From Montifringilla adamsi (taxonomy: Eukaryota > Chordata > Aves > Passeriformes > Passeridae): a DNA stretch of 64,000 bases. Within the stretch, counting starts at the first letter, position 1. Every line of letters starts with the position of its first letter. Location of the stretch: NCBI GenBank assembly GCA_017590115.1, contig JAGGNK010008892.1, forward strand, positions 1,433,383 to 1,497,382, written 5' to 3'. Made by a program: the position numbers and the translations under genes. The notes under the pieces are model-generated. The model was given only the letters and a program-made list of their open reading frames with translations. It was not told where the DNA came from and made no database searches. This document shows positions 23,701 through 36,540 of the stretch, one piece after another.

Positions 23701-25320
23701 AAACTACTCCCACTGTAAGACAGTCTGTCTTTTTCTTGATTTTATGGCATTAGTTATGCTTCTTGTGAGGCCAAAATCTGTCTTTTCTAAGCTAGTTTGT
23801 TAACATAGATTTTTTCAATTGTAACACCAAAACTGACCATGACATTGAATTATTTATCCTTCTCTGTAACACGGGCCATAAATGTTTGATAAGATACATG
23901 TAAGCAGTTGTAGGTAGTTGCAACTGCACTTTTGGAGCTGATGCTTTTGGAGAGCATGGAATGTACCTCAGGCAGATTTTTGTCTCCAGCGTGTTGCTGG
24001 AGACAGCTAGAGAATAATTTGATCCTCTGTACAGACTTGTGCAAAGATCCTTTTTCTCTTTACAGGACCTAGGAAAGGGGTTGCTAGGGAGCTGCTAGTC
24101 TGTCTCATTATTATACAAATTAACACGGTTTTTCCGTTTTATGAGCACTTCTAAAACAGGGCCCTTAATGGAGCTCTGAATGACCACTTTGTGTTTGGGA
24201 CCATCTATCCATTATACAGCAAGGAATGATGCAGAAGAATTGCCTTTGTCCATTTTCCTAACTATTTAAACTGATCAAATGGCTTTTTTAGTAACTTCTA
24301 GTTATTCCCTAGAAGTGTCATTAGCAAAACATAACACACAAATATCTTTTTGTGGCACAGACATTTGACATATTGGAGTAGCAAATCAATTTGTCCTTCA
24401 ATAGATGTAACTGGACAAAACACAGTTTTTCTGGGCAAAAACAAAAGGGCCGAAATTGATGAAAAACACAAATAAGCAAGTATCTTTAAAGTCAGTGAAA
24501 GAATCCAACTCAGAGTACTGAAAAACTAGTACTTTACTAGGACATAAGCTGTCTGATAAACTGAGGGTGTGAACTACTTTGAGGCAATTGCTTTTTAGAT
24601 ATGCTCATTTTTCTTTTCCTGAAGAGTTAACTCACAGACATACCTAACATAAAAATACCTGGCAAGTCACAAGCAGTTATGTAAGTCTTGTACAGAAATA
24701 GAAGTGGCAAATGGGGGCTGGTACTCTTGGAAAATACACTCACATAAAAACATCAATTAAATAGCAGCATCTGGAAGGAAATTCTAATATTCTAAAGTAA
24801 AACTAGAATTCATAATGTCTGATAATTTAATTGTGAACATAAGTAAAAGATAAAAGTAGTGCCATATCTGAGGTGTAAATACTGGTACATCCTCTCTTAG
24901 TGCAACACCAGCACCACCACCTGTGTTGCTTGGCAATGAGAAGTTTTATAAATCCAGCTGAAGACTGTGGAACAGTAAGAGGAAAAGATCAAAGGTCAAG
25001 CAGAGCTGATTTATACAGAAAATTATTTTCTGAAAGGCAATTGTACATAAGATGATTATGAAGCTCCCTAGGAAATATGGATTATATTAGAAAGTATTTT
25101 AGCTTAGGAAACCTAATCTACATAGGATCTTGCTGGGGTCAGATGGAGATGAGCCTTTGCAAAGTCCAGTCAAATTAGCACCGTGCACTTATTACTTGCC
25201 TGGGGAAGCTTATCTTCATGAACCAGAGGAAACATCTATCTTCCCTAGCATTTGTGACTATCCCTCTGTGTGATGACATCTAGCCTGGTGCATATAAACC
25301 TAAATTAATTGTCTAAATTG
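17764..25320. other. Unique AT-rich non-coding DNA
   Basis: No gene or clear repeat is recognised in 7.5 kb. The longest frame (minus strand, 22946-23347, 133 codons) is within chance length and has no domain. A direct repeat of tttatggaaata lies at about 19060-19090. A very AT-rich block with many short palindromes spans about 23555-23650. Slightly GC-richer patches at about 20000-20350 and 22520-22750 lack CpG-island character. Confidence 0.55.
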
Positions 25321-25440
25321 ACGGAAGAGGACATAAACAGTAAAATAACAAAACCAATCAACCAAACAAAAGGAAAAGTAAGCCAACAGCAAAAAACCCC
25401 TCAAACTCAACATAAACCCAGTAAAACCCAAGAGCAGCCC
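25321..25440. repeat. A/C-rich, T-poor low-complexity tract
   Basis: In 120 bases there are about nine T on the plus strand, with recurring aaaacc, aaccaa and aaaccca words. It looks like a decayed simple-sequence tract. It has no fixed unit and no coding signal. Confidence 0.6.
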
Positions 25441-28400
25441 TCAAAAGAAATTTGGGCAAGCTATTAGTGAATAGTGTTATATGTATAGTGATATTGGTAA
25501 TGTCCTTTTGCAGAAGAGATGCTCCTAAGAGGTAATGGTAGGAATTTATACCTTCTGGACTACTTTAAACCTTTCAGTGAGTGTTTTGAGATTGAACTTC
25601 TAGAAAGCAGCACCAGGATCTCTTACTGGTGCACATTTGTGCTGCTCCGTTCATATCAATGTTCTTAGGAATTTTAAAATATATTAAGCTCCTGTTCAAA
25701 ACCTGGTGCATTCATAAGAGGTAGCTTTGTTATCTTCTGTTCTGTATTGTTCCAAAATGTTGTAGTCTGCAGGTGCAGCACCTCTCTTTTTTGCTACAGT
25801 GACAGCATGACCCAGTAACTGCCTTCTCCAAGCAGAAGCTAATCAAGTTATGTACTTTTTCTAGATAGCAGTATTTGTGGACAATTTCTTGAAGACTATG
25901 GAATCTTCTCCACAGGATTTTTTTCCATGATATTTCAGTTTCTAAAGTATGCTTTCATTAGTGTCTTTTGCACAAGCTGGCAAGATCAGCTCTGCTTAAC
26001 TGCTATTCTCCTTGGAAAACAGGAGGAGAGGCTGGATATGCAAGGATAGCTTAGTTCCCCATGTGTGTTAGAAGTTCATTCATTGTCCAGTGTAATGTGG
26101 GAGTCTCCAGAATTCCTCTAAATCACAGATGGCAGCACACCTATCACAGTATCACTCTAAAAATGAAAATTGCCAGAATGGAACACCTGTGTCATTTCCA
26201 ATACCACCTGTGTGAGAAACTGTGATAGATGGAGGCAGAAGGAGCCAAATACGTAGTTCCTGAATATGAAATATTATTTCAAAATCTTTCTCATAGCAAT
26301 CTCCCTTGTAATCTAGTCAGCATTTGAAATGTATGATAGCTAATTTAATTACAATTTATAATATCTGCATTTTCCTTATCAGTGCAGTGTGCCTGAATAA
26401 GGGCATGTAGGATGTTATGAAATTTTGGGTCAAACTTCAGGAAATGTATGAGGAGCTGCACTCTTGATCTAGTTAATAAAAAACTGTTATTCATTATAAC
26501 TCGTATTTTGGCATTTGTTTTCCCCTGAAGCCTTCCAAAATTAATTTTGTCGGGAAAAAATTCTGCAGAGAGAGGACTGCTACAGATTTTAGTGAGCTGA
26601 AGCAGCTGCAACCACCACACCTATGACAGGATAAGTTCAGGCTGGACTTTCCTCTTTTGTGTGAACTAGCAGTTTATTCCAGCCCCCCATTCTTCTGCAG
26701 CCTCTTCATCTCAGTTTTGGAGCATACTTGAGTTATTCCTTTATCTGCTTCTATTTAGCTCATGTTGCCTTAGGTAAAAACACTGATTCAGTCTGTTTTC
26801 ATCAGACTGAGCCCATCACTGCCCCCACTTTAAATCTCTCACCTGTTTTGGCCAGAACAGCAGCAGCCTGAAATCTTGATGGGACACTGCCCAGCACCGT
26901 GTACACAGGCGGGCAGTCAGCACAGGGAAAGAGGTACAGTAAATGTAATTATAGCACGTAACACTGAAACAGGAAAAACAGGTGCATAGGAGTCTGTTAG
27001 TAGGGTAGAGGTCTTACTTTTTACATACAATTTTTGTTTCCAAAAGCATAATCAGACATTAAAGAAATAAAAGGTATTCAGCTGTAGCATGACATTATTT
27101 TGCATCTTCTGTCCAGCGGCTCCTGTTGAAAAGTCTCTTTCATTTTGTGACCTTCACTGTAGCCTGCAAGGTTGTTTAAAATTCTGACAGTGTTTGTGTT
27201 TTGACAACAGGTGTCAGCAGTAAGTTGAAATGACAGAAGAAGACCTGAAATAGGTCTATAGTTAAGAATTGGCATGAAGAATTAATCTGAGGTTTATTTA
27301 CAAAACTGAGGCTGTGAAGGTTCCCCATCTTACCAGCTGTGAAGATTGTACAGTCTTTGATGATTATGATCAGACACAGCTAAGGCACCTCCTGAACAAC
27401 CTAGGCAAGATCACAAAGTGATCACAGACAGTGGTGATGTGAATAAAGGAGATTTTCATGTCCTTTTCCATTGGGCATGCACTGGTGTGCGAGAATTGGA
27501 GTGTGAAGGGAAGGAATCACTATCCAGCCTTGACCCTACTCACCACCTTTAAAAAATTTACTTATTTCCAAATAAGGTCAGATGGAAGTTGTTAATCTAA
27601 AAAATATACTATCTCTTGGTATATTTTTTCCAGTTGGAAATATACTTAGCAGAAGATATAGTATTGCAAATAATTTAAATTACCATCCTAATGGCCACAT
27701 TAATGCTCTGTAAAATGGAATGATCTTTCCTCAGGGACTCAGTGTGAAACTTTACCATAATGCTGATGTTTTGGTACAGTATTTAATTTAAGGTTTTCAT
27801 CATATTTTTCTTCATTGTTACCATCATTAATCAATCAGTTTCTCAGCTGGCACAACAGCTCTTTTAGTACACATTGTTCAGAGGGAAAGCTGAGACAGTT
27901 TGACACTTGGAAAAAGTTCATTTTCAAGTGGAGGTCCTCTTAAACATTAGATTTTTAATGTGTGGCTATTAGACATGCAGAAGTATTAACTGGTGAAATC
28001 ACGAAAATTAATGCACAAATATGGGCATCCAAATTTGAAAATGTTGATCAATTTGAGTTGTCTAAATCTATTCAAGATGTCTGTAGTCAAGATGAAAAGT
28101 AAGCCTGACTGTCTCACCTCCCATTCTTGCAGCTCATACAGTACAGCTGCCCCTTCCTGCACTGACATTTTCTAAGCAGTTATTTCCAGCTGATTTCAGA
28201 TTTGCATTGTTTCACCATCCCGTATTTTGCTAATTAGCCATGATTTTTTGTCTGTAATGGTCTTTCACAGGCAGTCTGAGTGAGTCTGTCACATCACTGT
28301 GATGGCTGGGAATGGGCTTTGCTGCTCTGCACATCACATCACAGGTGAAGGAGAACAGGGAGCTGCAGAGAAGCAAAAGGGTTGTGGGCTGGTGTTTTAA

Positions 28401-29324
28401 GACTTGGCATTTTTTTATTCTCCAGTATATGAAGTAAATTCTGATTCTGTGGATTAAATTCACAGGCAGTTTATCACATTTCTAAATTGTTAAATGAAGA
28501 TGGTAACTTGAACTCAATGCTGAATCATCCAGCTTCATCTAAATGGGTAAAACAGATCAGGCTTTCAAATAGGAAATGTCTGGAATAAGGTATTACAGAA
28601 CTCTGAAGGTCACTGAGGCCTCCTAAATACTTGTAAATAAGGATGCATTTGTCTGTGATTTTATAAAGGTTTTTAGAGGATCACTTTGATTCTAGTACTT
28701 CTTGTTTTATTTCATGGATAATTTTGCAAAATGTCACTAATGTTAGATTTTTTCGTCTCTGAGAAGGTTATTTTTAGAAAGATGACTAGAGTTGTGGGAA
28801 TAATAACTATTTTGGCATAACTGCCACAATAATAAAAAAAATCACAAAAATACACTTGGCTTGGTCTGAGACAAATTTCATTTCAGAGCAATCCAAGCAA
28901 ATTTTTTTGTTACTGATTTCTTCATTTGGAGTATAACATCAACATTTCAAGACATATATCTTTAGAAAATATCAGGTTTTAAGTGCACTAGGAAAACACT
29001 GCATTTTAAAATAATTTAACATCTCTTGTTTCACCCTGTCAATCCAGAATATAAATCCTTTCTTCCCACTTTGATATGCTGCTTCTAAGGTAAAAAGATA
29101 GAAACATCGAAGTAACACCAAACTTTTTCCTCACTGGAAGAGGGAATAAATTAAGCAGTGACCTGGTGGTCAGAAGAGATTCTGGCAGGTCTTTCATATG
29201 CTGAAAAATCAGGTCAGCTTCACGGGTTTCTGTCACTTTACTATGACACCCAAAAGAAAGTACAAGTGTACAACTGGTAGTGAAAAGCTGTAGATGTCAC
29301 ACACCCACACCATTTATCCTGTGG
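25441..29324. other. Unique AT-rich non-coding DNA
   Basis: No gene or repeat family is recognised. Short frames at 26345-26620, 27986-28175 (open on both strands) and 28230-28463 show no domain or splice context worth noting. Confidence 0.55.
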
Positions 29325-29386
29325 CCTTCCTCTCCTCTCCTCACCCCACATCTCCTCTCCCTCCCTCCCCTTCCCATCCCACTTTT
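29325..29386. repeat. Polypyrimidine tract
   Basis: Sixty-two bases of C and T hold five A and no G. The core repeats cctctcct, ctccctccc and cttccc. Such tracts can form triplex (H-DNA) structures. No splice acceptor follows directly, so I do not read it as part of an exon boundary. Confidence 0.85.
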
Positions 29387-30445
29387 GGTTTCATGTGTGC
29401 TGCTGACTGAAAACAAATTGCTGAAGGATTTCAGGAATAAGTGTTTAGATGTGGGATGTGCATGGGGGGCTGGTGAGGAAAGGCAGGGCTGAACTGCTGT
29501 GAGCGTGCAGGGAGGATCCAGGCTGGCAGTAGCTGCTTCTTGCACTAATTATACATTTTATGAAATCAAGGGTAATCTATTTGTTGACTTAGAGATGGAA
29601 CTGACTCATATTTTGATGCACTCAAGTTTTCTGTCAGTAGGGTTTCTTGACAGGCTCAGTGTATGTTTGTTTGGAGATCAAACACTGAGGACACAGCTTT
29701 AAAAATGTAAACAAACAGGAAGCAGATGAGGAGAGGAAAACAAAAGTCTGTTATTTGGGAAGATCTGGCATGAGACAAGGACAGGACTTAATTTCTGCTA
29801 TTTACCGATTTTCTGTGACTGTGTATAATCCATGTAAATGTTATTTATAAACAAAAGACAATTTTCAATGGATAGCTGTTGATTGATTCCTCAAGTTGTT
29901 CCAGACAGGCCCCAAAGACATTAGAGTCTGTAGCTGGCAAAATGATAAACAATGATTGTCTGAAATTCTATTTAGAAATTAGCCTTGTGCTGTACTTTAT
30001 CTAGCTGTACTTATTGACTGTCTGGGCAATGCACTTCACATCTTCTGTAGCCCAATGAATCACAGTATATTATTAAAAAATCAGTGCTGCCTCTACCATC
30101 TCTCATCTCCTAATTGTATGATGCTGCTGAGAGGCTTAAGTAGACTCTCTGTTGCTGCTACACTGCATCCATCGTTGTTTTTGATGTATTTTTGTATAGA
30201 AAACAAGGAAATAGAGATGTGATCCCTGTGTGTTTCACACAGAGCTCAGGCAGGGGAGATGAAGAGAAGAACATGATGAAGGCACTGTTCTGGCTATTCC
30301 AGTGTAGACTTTTCTTTTGGTATTGAGATGAAAAAGAGGGAAATTTCTCAGCAGATAGGGCATGTGAAGTACATGAAAGAAAATTACAGGCATAGGGATG
30401 AGCCAAATTTAAGAAAAACATTGGGAAATGTATCTATGTACATGT
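29387..30445. other. Unique AT-rich non-coding DNA
   Basis: No gene or recognised repeat is visible in this stretch. The open frames at 29280-29702 cross the pyrimidine tract and have no domain. Confidence 0.55.
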
Positions 30446-30465
30446 GTATATATATATATATATAC
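30446..30465. repeat. (TA)n microsatellite
   Basis: About ten TA units are flanked by catg on both sides, making a self-complementary block of about 28 bases. A related gtatgtgtgtatg stretch follows 35 bases on. Confidence 0.9.
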
Positions 30466-33400
30466 ATGTAAAATAAAGATATAAATCAACTAAATGTGTA
30501 TGTGTGTATGCAAATATATAGCTGTATTTATAAAGTATTTGCAATAAGGAATAATGATAAAGGGGGTCAGATCACATCACCTTAAAAAAAATCTAATTAT
30601 ATCCCAGTTTTGAAATTTTTTTTTCTCCAGTTTTCAAAATTTTTCAGAGGGAGGAAACGGTGTAGGTCAGAACGTTAGGATTAGATACTGACACAGAAAT
30701 CTTTTAATCTGTGGGATCAGGGAATTCAGCTGTGAGCACGAAAGAGCAAAGTATTTTCACACAAGTAATTCTAACCCCCTCAGGAGAGCTTTAATCCTGT
30801 GACTAAGTCCTAGTGAAGTCTGTGAGATCTGTCTGATAATGATGATAAAGTTTCTGATTATATTATAAGCAGAAAAAATGGCATAAAATTCAGCACTGAG
30901 CTGTTGAGAGGTTTCCTCATTTAAATATGTTTGAAGAGGTATGAGAAACATTAGTGAATATTGCTCATTAAATCCATGATTAACAAAAACAAAGTTATTC
31001 AATAATATTTCTTGAAGAATACATGCTGTGAAAAAATTTCCAATGTTTGTTCTGGTTCTGTGTTCATAATAATGAAATTGGCCAGTGATAAATAGTAAAA
31101 TGATGAACACATCAGCATTGACATAGCCATGAAGAGGGGAATCAGTGAAGTGAAAATGGAAAGATATTATGTGCATGTATGAGCCTTCTGCTCAGTAGTA
31201 CAAATGGAGACGTTCAGGAGGTGAATGGTTTGGTCTGAAGAATTCCACCAACAAGAGCATCTGCTGCTGAAAATTGATCCTTTTGCCAAAACTCTGTAGG
31301 TAAGATTTCAGGAGAGGGAAAATGTAGCTTATATGTGACTTCCAAAACTAACTGAAAGCTCCTCCATATTAAAAATTCCTGACTGGATCGGTATGAACAT
31401 GTATAAGTATATCTCGAAGCACCTTTTCAAGCTCTGAGAAGAGACATCTCTTGATATGTCTAGAAGAAAAAATTTCTGGAATGGCAGTTGTGTCTTGAGG
31501 TACTCAGTGGGAATTCTTGCTCTTTTTTATTTACCTTTTTGTGCACCTCATTTTAAAATAGAAAAATTGAAAGTGACATAGCTGCCAAATAATAAAAAAT
31601 CTGTGCAAGAAATGAATTCATACCTCTCTCATCCAGAATTATTTTACATGTGTTCAACCTTACAAGGTCAACCTAAGTAAGAGTTGTGTTTTAAATGCTC
31701 TTATATATTTAATTCTATAATTATTATTTCTGTGAAAGCTATTAAAACTGTTCTTTGCAGTAAGACATTCCCATGGAGATAGATGATGCATCTCCACGAT
31801 GAACACATGCACATATTGTCTACAATGTTGTCCCTGCCCACTCCATGGTTAATGTCATCTACCAGGCAGACAGGTTAAGAAAATCCTTTAGTACTCTAAA
31901 TGGCCTCAATCTGAATATTCCACTCCCAAAAATTAGCCTTTCTCTTCATTGTGATGATGATGGCTCACTGATCCTTTGTGGGGCTAATCCAGACCAGGCT
32001 CTGCCTGGGATATGCAGGTAAAGCACACAAAATTAATTCAGAACCCCTTTTGCTGACTTTTGTTGATTTTCACTGGTTTTAGAAGGAATCACAGGAAAGA
32101 GTCACCCAAATGTTAACCTGTAAGTTGATGCCTTTTGATGCAATCAGGTGTTACAACCTTCCTTCTCTGAATGAGGTTTAAAAGGGAAATTTACTTCAGA
32201 AAGAGAAATATAAGGCCAGCATATTTCTGCCACTAAAAATTCCACTAGCATTTTGCTGTATTATCTGCAATAAAACACAAAATATGCAATATTCTGCACA
32301 TTACAATGATTATTATACTAATGCCAACTACCTTATTATCCTATAATTTTCCTTAAATAATTTGATTTTACAGTTGGTTGGTTTGCCTCAGCAAATTAAG
32401 TAATCTGCTAAGAATGAAGATAGGTAATAAATTCTTCTTCACACATGAATCAAAAAATTAATTGATGTTCCAAAGTAAATTGTAACTAGAGTGCTTTTTG
32501 TAAAGCTGTCCTCTGAGTTTGGTAAATTTGGGAAAGACACATAAAGGCAGATTAAAGCACATTCAAATGTAGGTGACAATGTACCATAGGCTGCCTTCTG
32601 AACTTCTGTGTAGATTGTGCTTATGTAGAAGGTCTTTCTTTTAAATAAATGGGAAATTCAGGGATTGGGAAAAGGCAAAGAAAAGGAGATCAAGGGGATA
32701 TGATTTCTTGAAAGTCTCCTGAAAGCCACATTCTTGCAGAGGATTTTCTTAGCTCTCCACCCATGCATTTTTGTATGAGAGGAACATTGTGACAAAAGAT
32801 GTGTTGATATTTCTCCAGGGTGGTAGATAATTTTTTTCTGATTTTTAATAACCAGTTTGCTTTTAAAATGATGTTCAGAGCCCTCAGGACAGCCTGCCAT
32901 AAACATGTGGTCACATCTTGCACTTCCAGTGTCATCCATCAGAGGAAGTGTAGTATGTCATACTTCTCACTTTCTAAAACAATCATTTAATCAAGACCAC
33001 AACAATCCATCACCTCTACACAGGCAAGCATCATAAGCCAATTCAGAGCATTAATAGTGATATAAGTAATTTTTATGTTCCCTTACTTGATTTATGGGAT
33101 GAAGGTGAAATAGTGAGAAGCTGAATAAGATTTCAATCTATTCTGTCCATCAGCAGTGAGTATCCCCCTCACAAGCACATCACCTTAATTAAATGGGGTT
33201 TTGTTTTGTTGGGTTTTTCCTTGGGTATTTTTTAGGTTTACTTTTTAGACATTTAGGTTTTGTCTTTTTTTATTTTCTTTTATTTTGAGGAGGGAGAAGC
33301 AGAAGACACAAATGTAATAAAAGTCCTTTGACACTGCAGCCTTAAGTGGCATTTCTTGCCAACAGTTTCAGGGACTGCATGCCAGGCAGAAGTGGGGTCT

Positions 33401-36400
33401 TGCAGTACAGCTTCCTCTGTTGTTGGCAGACAGGAAGTTTACATTTATTTTCACATTTTGGTTACAGTTGTGACTGAATTTAATAACACAGTCCTAAAAA
33501 AACTGATTAGGGACTGAAGGCCCAGGGGAGAACAACATGCCCAGGAAAATCTGAGCCCTGTAAAGGAGGAAAACCAAGCTGGGTTAGGGCAGAGGTCACA
33601 GCCTGAAGGAAGGGATGCAGCTCTTGTGCGTTGCTCTTTTTTGTTTCGGGCAGCAAGAAAATGTTTATGACTCCTACTCTGTGTGTTCATGAATCAAGTT
33701 AATTTTAAATTGGAATGTTCCTCAAATATAGCTGGAGTTACAGGACTAGTCCAAGACGGGGAGAAAATGGATCCTTAGTTATAGAAATGTGGTAACTTAT
33801 ATATCTCCTCTGATAGATTTGATAGCCTTGCAGCTAATTTTCAATGTGAACTCTGATTTAAGCAATAGGTTTCAAAGACTCCAAGGTCTTTCTTTATGTG
33901 TATCTACTCTTTGCCAAAGATGGCTTATTTGAATTCTTGGATGTGCATTTTAAAATATAATCTATATACTTGAATTTTAGGTCTGGTATAGCAATATTTT
34001 TGTCCTCAAGTATGAAAGTAGTTTTAATATATTGGCAAACAATAAGAGGTGCTATGAACATTTTTGGGATTGCTTTTTTTCTGTGAAACTGCCTTCTGTA
34101 TCCTATTATTTGGCTTGCTTTTCTATCTCTTTATGACAAAACCCACAACCATGTAAAATTCTGTAACATAATTGTAATTGTAATTTTATTGCTCTCATTG
34201 TTGCAAAAAATAACATTTATAAATATTATTTTTAGATATGAAAGCAATAAAACATGCTTTGCTCTTAAATGAATAGTTAAGGCTGGGTATATCATTATCA
34301 ACTTAAAATTTATACCAGTTGAGAGGTTTTGGAATGCGACAGCTGAAACTCAGTTTCCTGCAGAGAAGGATTTATGAAATGCTACAGGGGGCAGGGAAGG
34401 ATGCATTACAATATGGCCTTTCCCACAGAGAGGGATCTTACAGAAATCTAACCTAAAATTGCCTCGCCTGTATATGCAACTAAAATGAAACACACCTCAT
34501 TTACCTGCAGCAAGTGCCTGGACTCTTTGCTTTACGTCAGAGAAGCCAAAAAAAATAAACTGGAAAGAATTCTATATTCTTCATATATTACTGGCTACTT
34601 TGGAATGTACTAAATTAAGCTAAGACTTTCCAGTGGAAATCCTGATCTCTGCTCTATTTTTGAGTCAGTATTTTTCTGAAAGAACTTGTAGATAATCTAT
34701 TCCTCTGTGCCTATTTACCCAAATAGTACACATTATGTGACCACTGCTTTAGCTTTTCCTGAAGCAGCTGAGAAAACTTTTTTTTTCTCACAGGGAGAGT
34801 AGAACTGCAAAACCATTAAAATGGCAAGATATTACTTGACTTTTAGCCAATCTCTTTTACATGTAAATTATTATAAAAGAACACTTGATGTAAAAAAAAC
34901 TTGTAGGTAAGATAATATAACAACTCTGTCCAGGCACATATAGAGCTTGCTCCTACAATTGCCGGTATATGATTGCTATATTAAGACCTTCAAATTATTC
35001 CTGGTACTGTGTGCATTTTAGGAGAATCCTTACTGTGGTTTCAGCTTGAGTTTTACGCTTGGACTTGGGTCACTTATGTCTGCTCTCCCACTGCAGTTGT
35101 GCTCATAGTGGACACTCAGCTGCAGCTACACAGGTGAAATGCTTCATGATTTGAGTCTCGTTGCCTTCCTTGTGTTTGAGTGCTGCTGTCAACTGAACAC
35201 CGGTGACTGGCAGAGGGAAAGGGGCCACTCAATCTGCCCCTGTGCTCTAGATTGCCTCTGCCTCAGCCCAGAGCAGAAGTGGGCCAGCCTGCAGAACAAA
35301 GGAAAGGAGCCTTGAGGATTTCTGTCAGGGCAAAGATCTGTCATTACAATTACAAGTACCAAATTGAACAGATGATGACCACTGCCTCCAGTGCTCATCC
35401 CGTCACGTGGGACTTGCATTTGACATACTGGGCTTGAATGTGCTGTTTTCAGCCACCTGTAAGCAAGTCAAGGCAGTTACTCTTCAGATATGAGCTCAGT
35501 GCTTCATTGTGCAACATGAAAAAATCACAACTTTGAAGACAGAAAGTAACTTGGCTAAACAAGGTTACATTTTTTTTAGGGCAGAGAGAGGAATATGTGG
35601 CTGTGAGAAACTTTGGGAAGACATATTTTACTCACTTTCATGACATTATCACAGCAAACAAAACAAATTTTGCATTACCATCTGGTGTCAATTGCTTTAC
35701 AAATTTGAGATTATGTTAGAGAGGAAAAAAGTGGACACTACAAAATTCAAAGTGTTTCAAAGGACTTTTTCTTGAAACATCAATGCTGACACACAGAAAC
35801 AGATGGATGCCCCAAAAGAATATTATGATTTTCTTTCACCACTTTGCATAACGTGCCTGCAAGCATAAATAAATATCTATGAATTCATACATGCCTGCAG
35901 ATGTACAGAGATACCACGCCTGTTGGAGAGCAAGAAACAAACCTTTTATCTCATTGTAGCAGTAGTGCCTATGAATAGCCCAGGAGACTTTTACAGGAAG
36001 GGTGTTGAGACACAATCATCAAGGTTTATGGGTGGGGACAGTTCACAGTCAGTGGATATTCTGGTTAAAGACACTCTTGGGGACAAATAAGTTAAAGGAA
36101 GAGAAAGTCAGAAAATTAAAAAACAGAAAAAGGAAAATGCTACTCAGTGTCTCCCAGAATGGCAGGGACAGGATCCCAGACAAGTGTGCTCCTCTGAGGA
36201 CTCTCTGAATTGCAGTAAACTGTGGTGATGATGATTCTGGTGAGTTTTTGACATCTCTCCCTGAATGCTATGTATATTTATTAATAGGATCCACACAAAC
36301 TCCTTCTGGGTTGTTCCCAATTAGAATGTTCTTACTGTTAACTGAAGTATGCTGGTAATGTGTCAATGTTGCACACTGATTAGTAGTTAAGCTTCTGTAC

Positions 36401-36480
36401 ACATAAAAAATGGAATAATACATGTTGAGGATTTAGATGGCTCTTAACTGCTTTCTTGTGCCCTGTGCTTTGTATTTTTC
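30466..36480. other. Unique AT-rich non-coding DNA
   Basis: No gene or repeat family is recognised in 6 kb. The 139-codon minus-strand frame at 30757-31176 is hydrophobic and Ile/Phe-rich, as random AT-rich frames are; it has no membrane-protein family motif I know and its length is at the chance limit. T-rich low complexity occurs at about 33195-33290. Confidence 0.55.
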
Positions 36481-36540
36481 TTATATATATATGTATATGT
36501 ACACACACACATATATTATATATATATATATATGTATAAA
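36481..36540. repeat. Compound (TA)n/(AC)n microsatellite
   Basis: tatatatatatg, then gtacacacacac, then a second TA array through about 36534. It is the same composition as the microsatellite at 10339 but in different order, so it is independent in origin. A minus-strand frame through it (36380-36628) is meaningless. Confidence 0.93.

Noticed and set aside
30757..31176. 139-codon hydrophobic frame, possible membrane protein
   Set aside because: The length is about the expected chance maximum at this base composition. The hydrophobicity follows from AT-rich codons, and no receptor motif is present.
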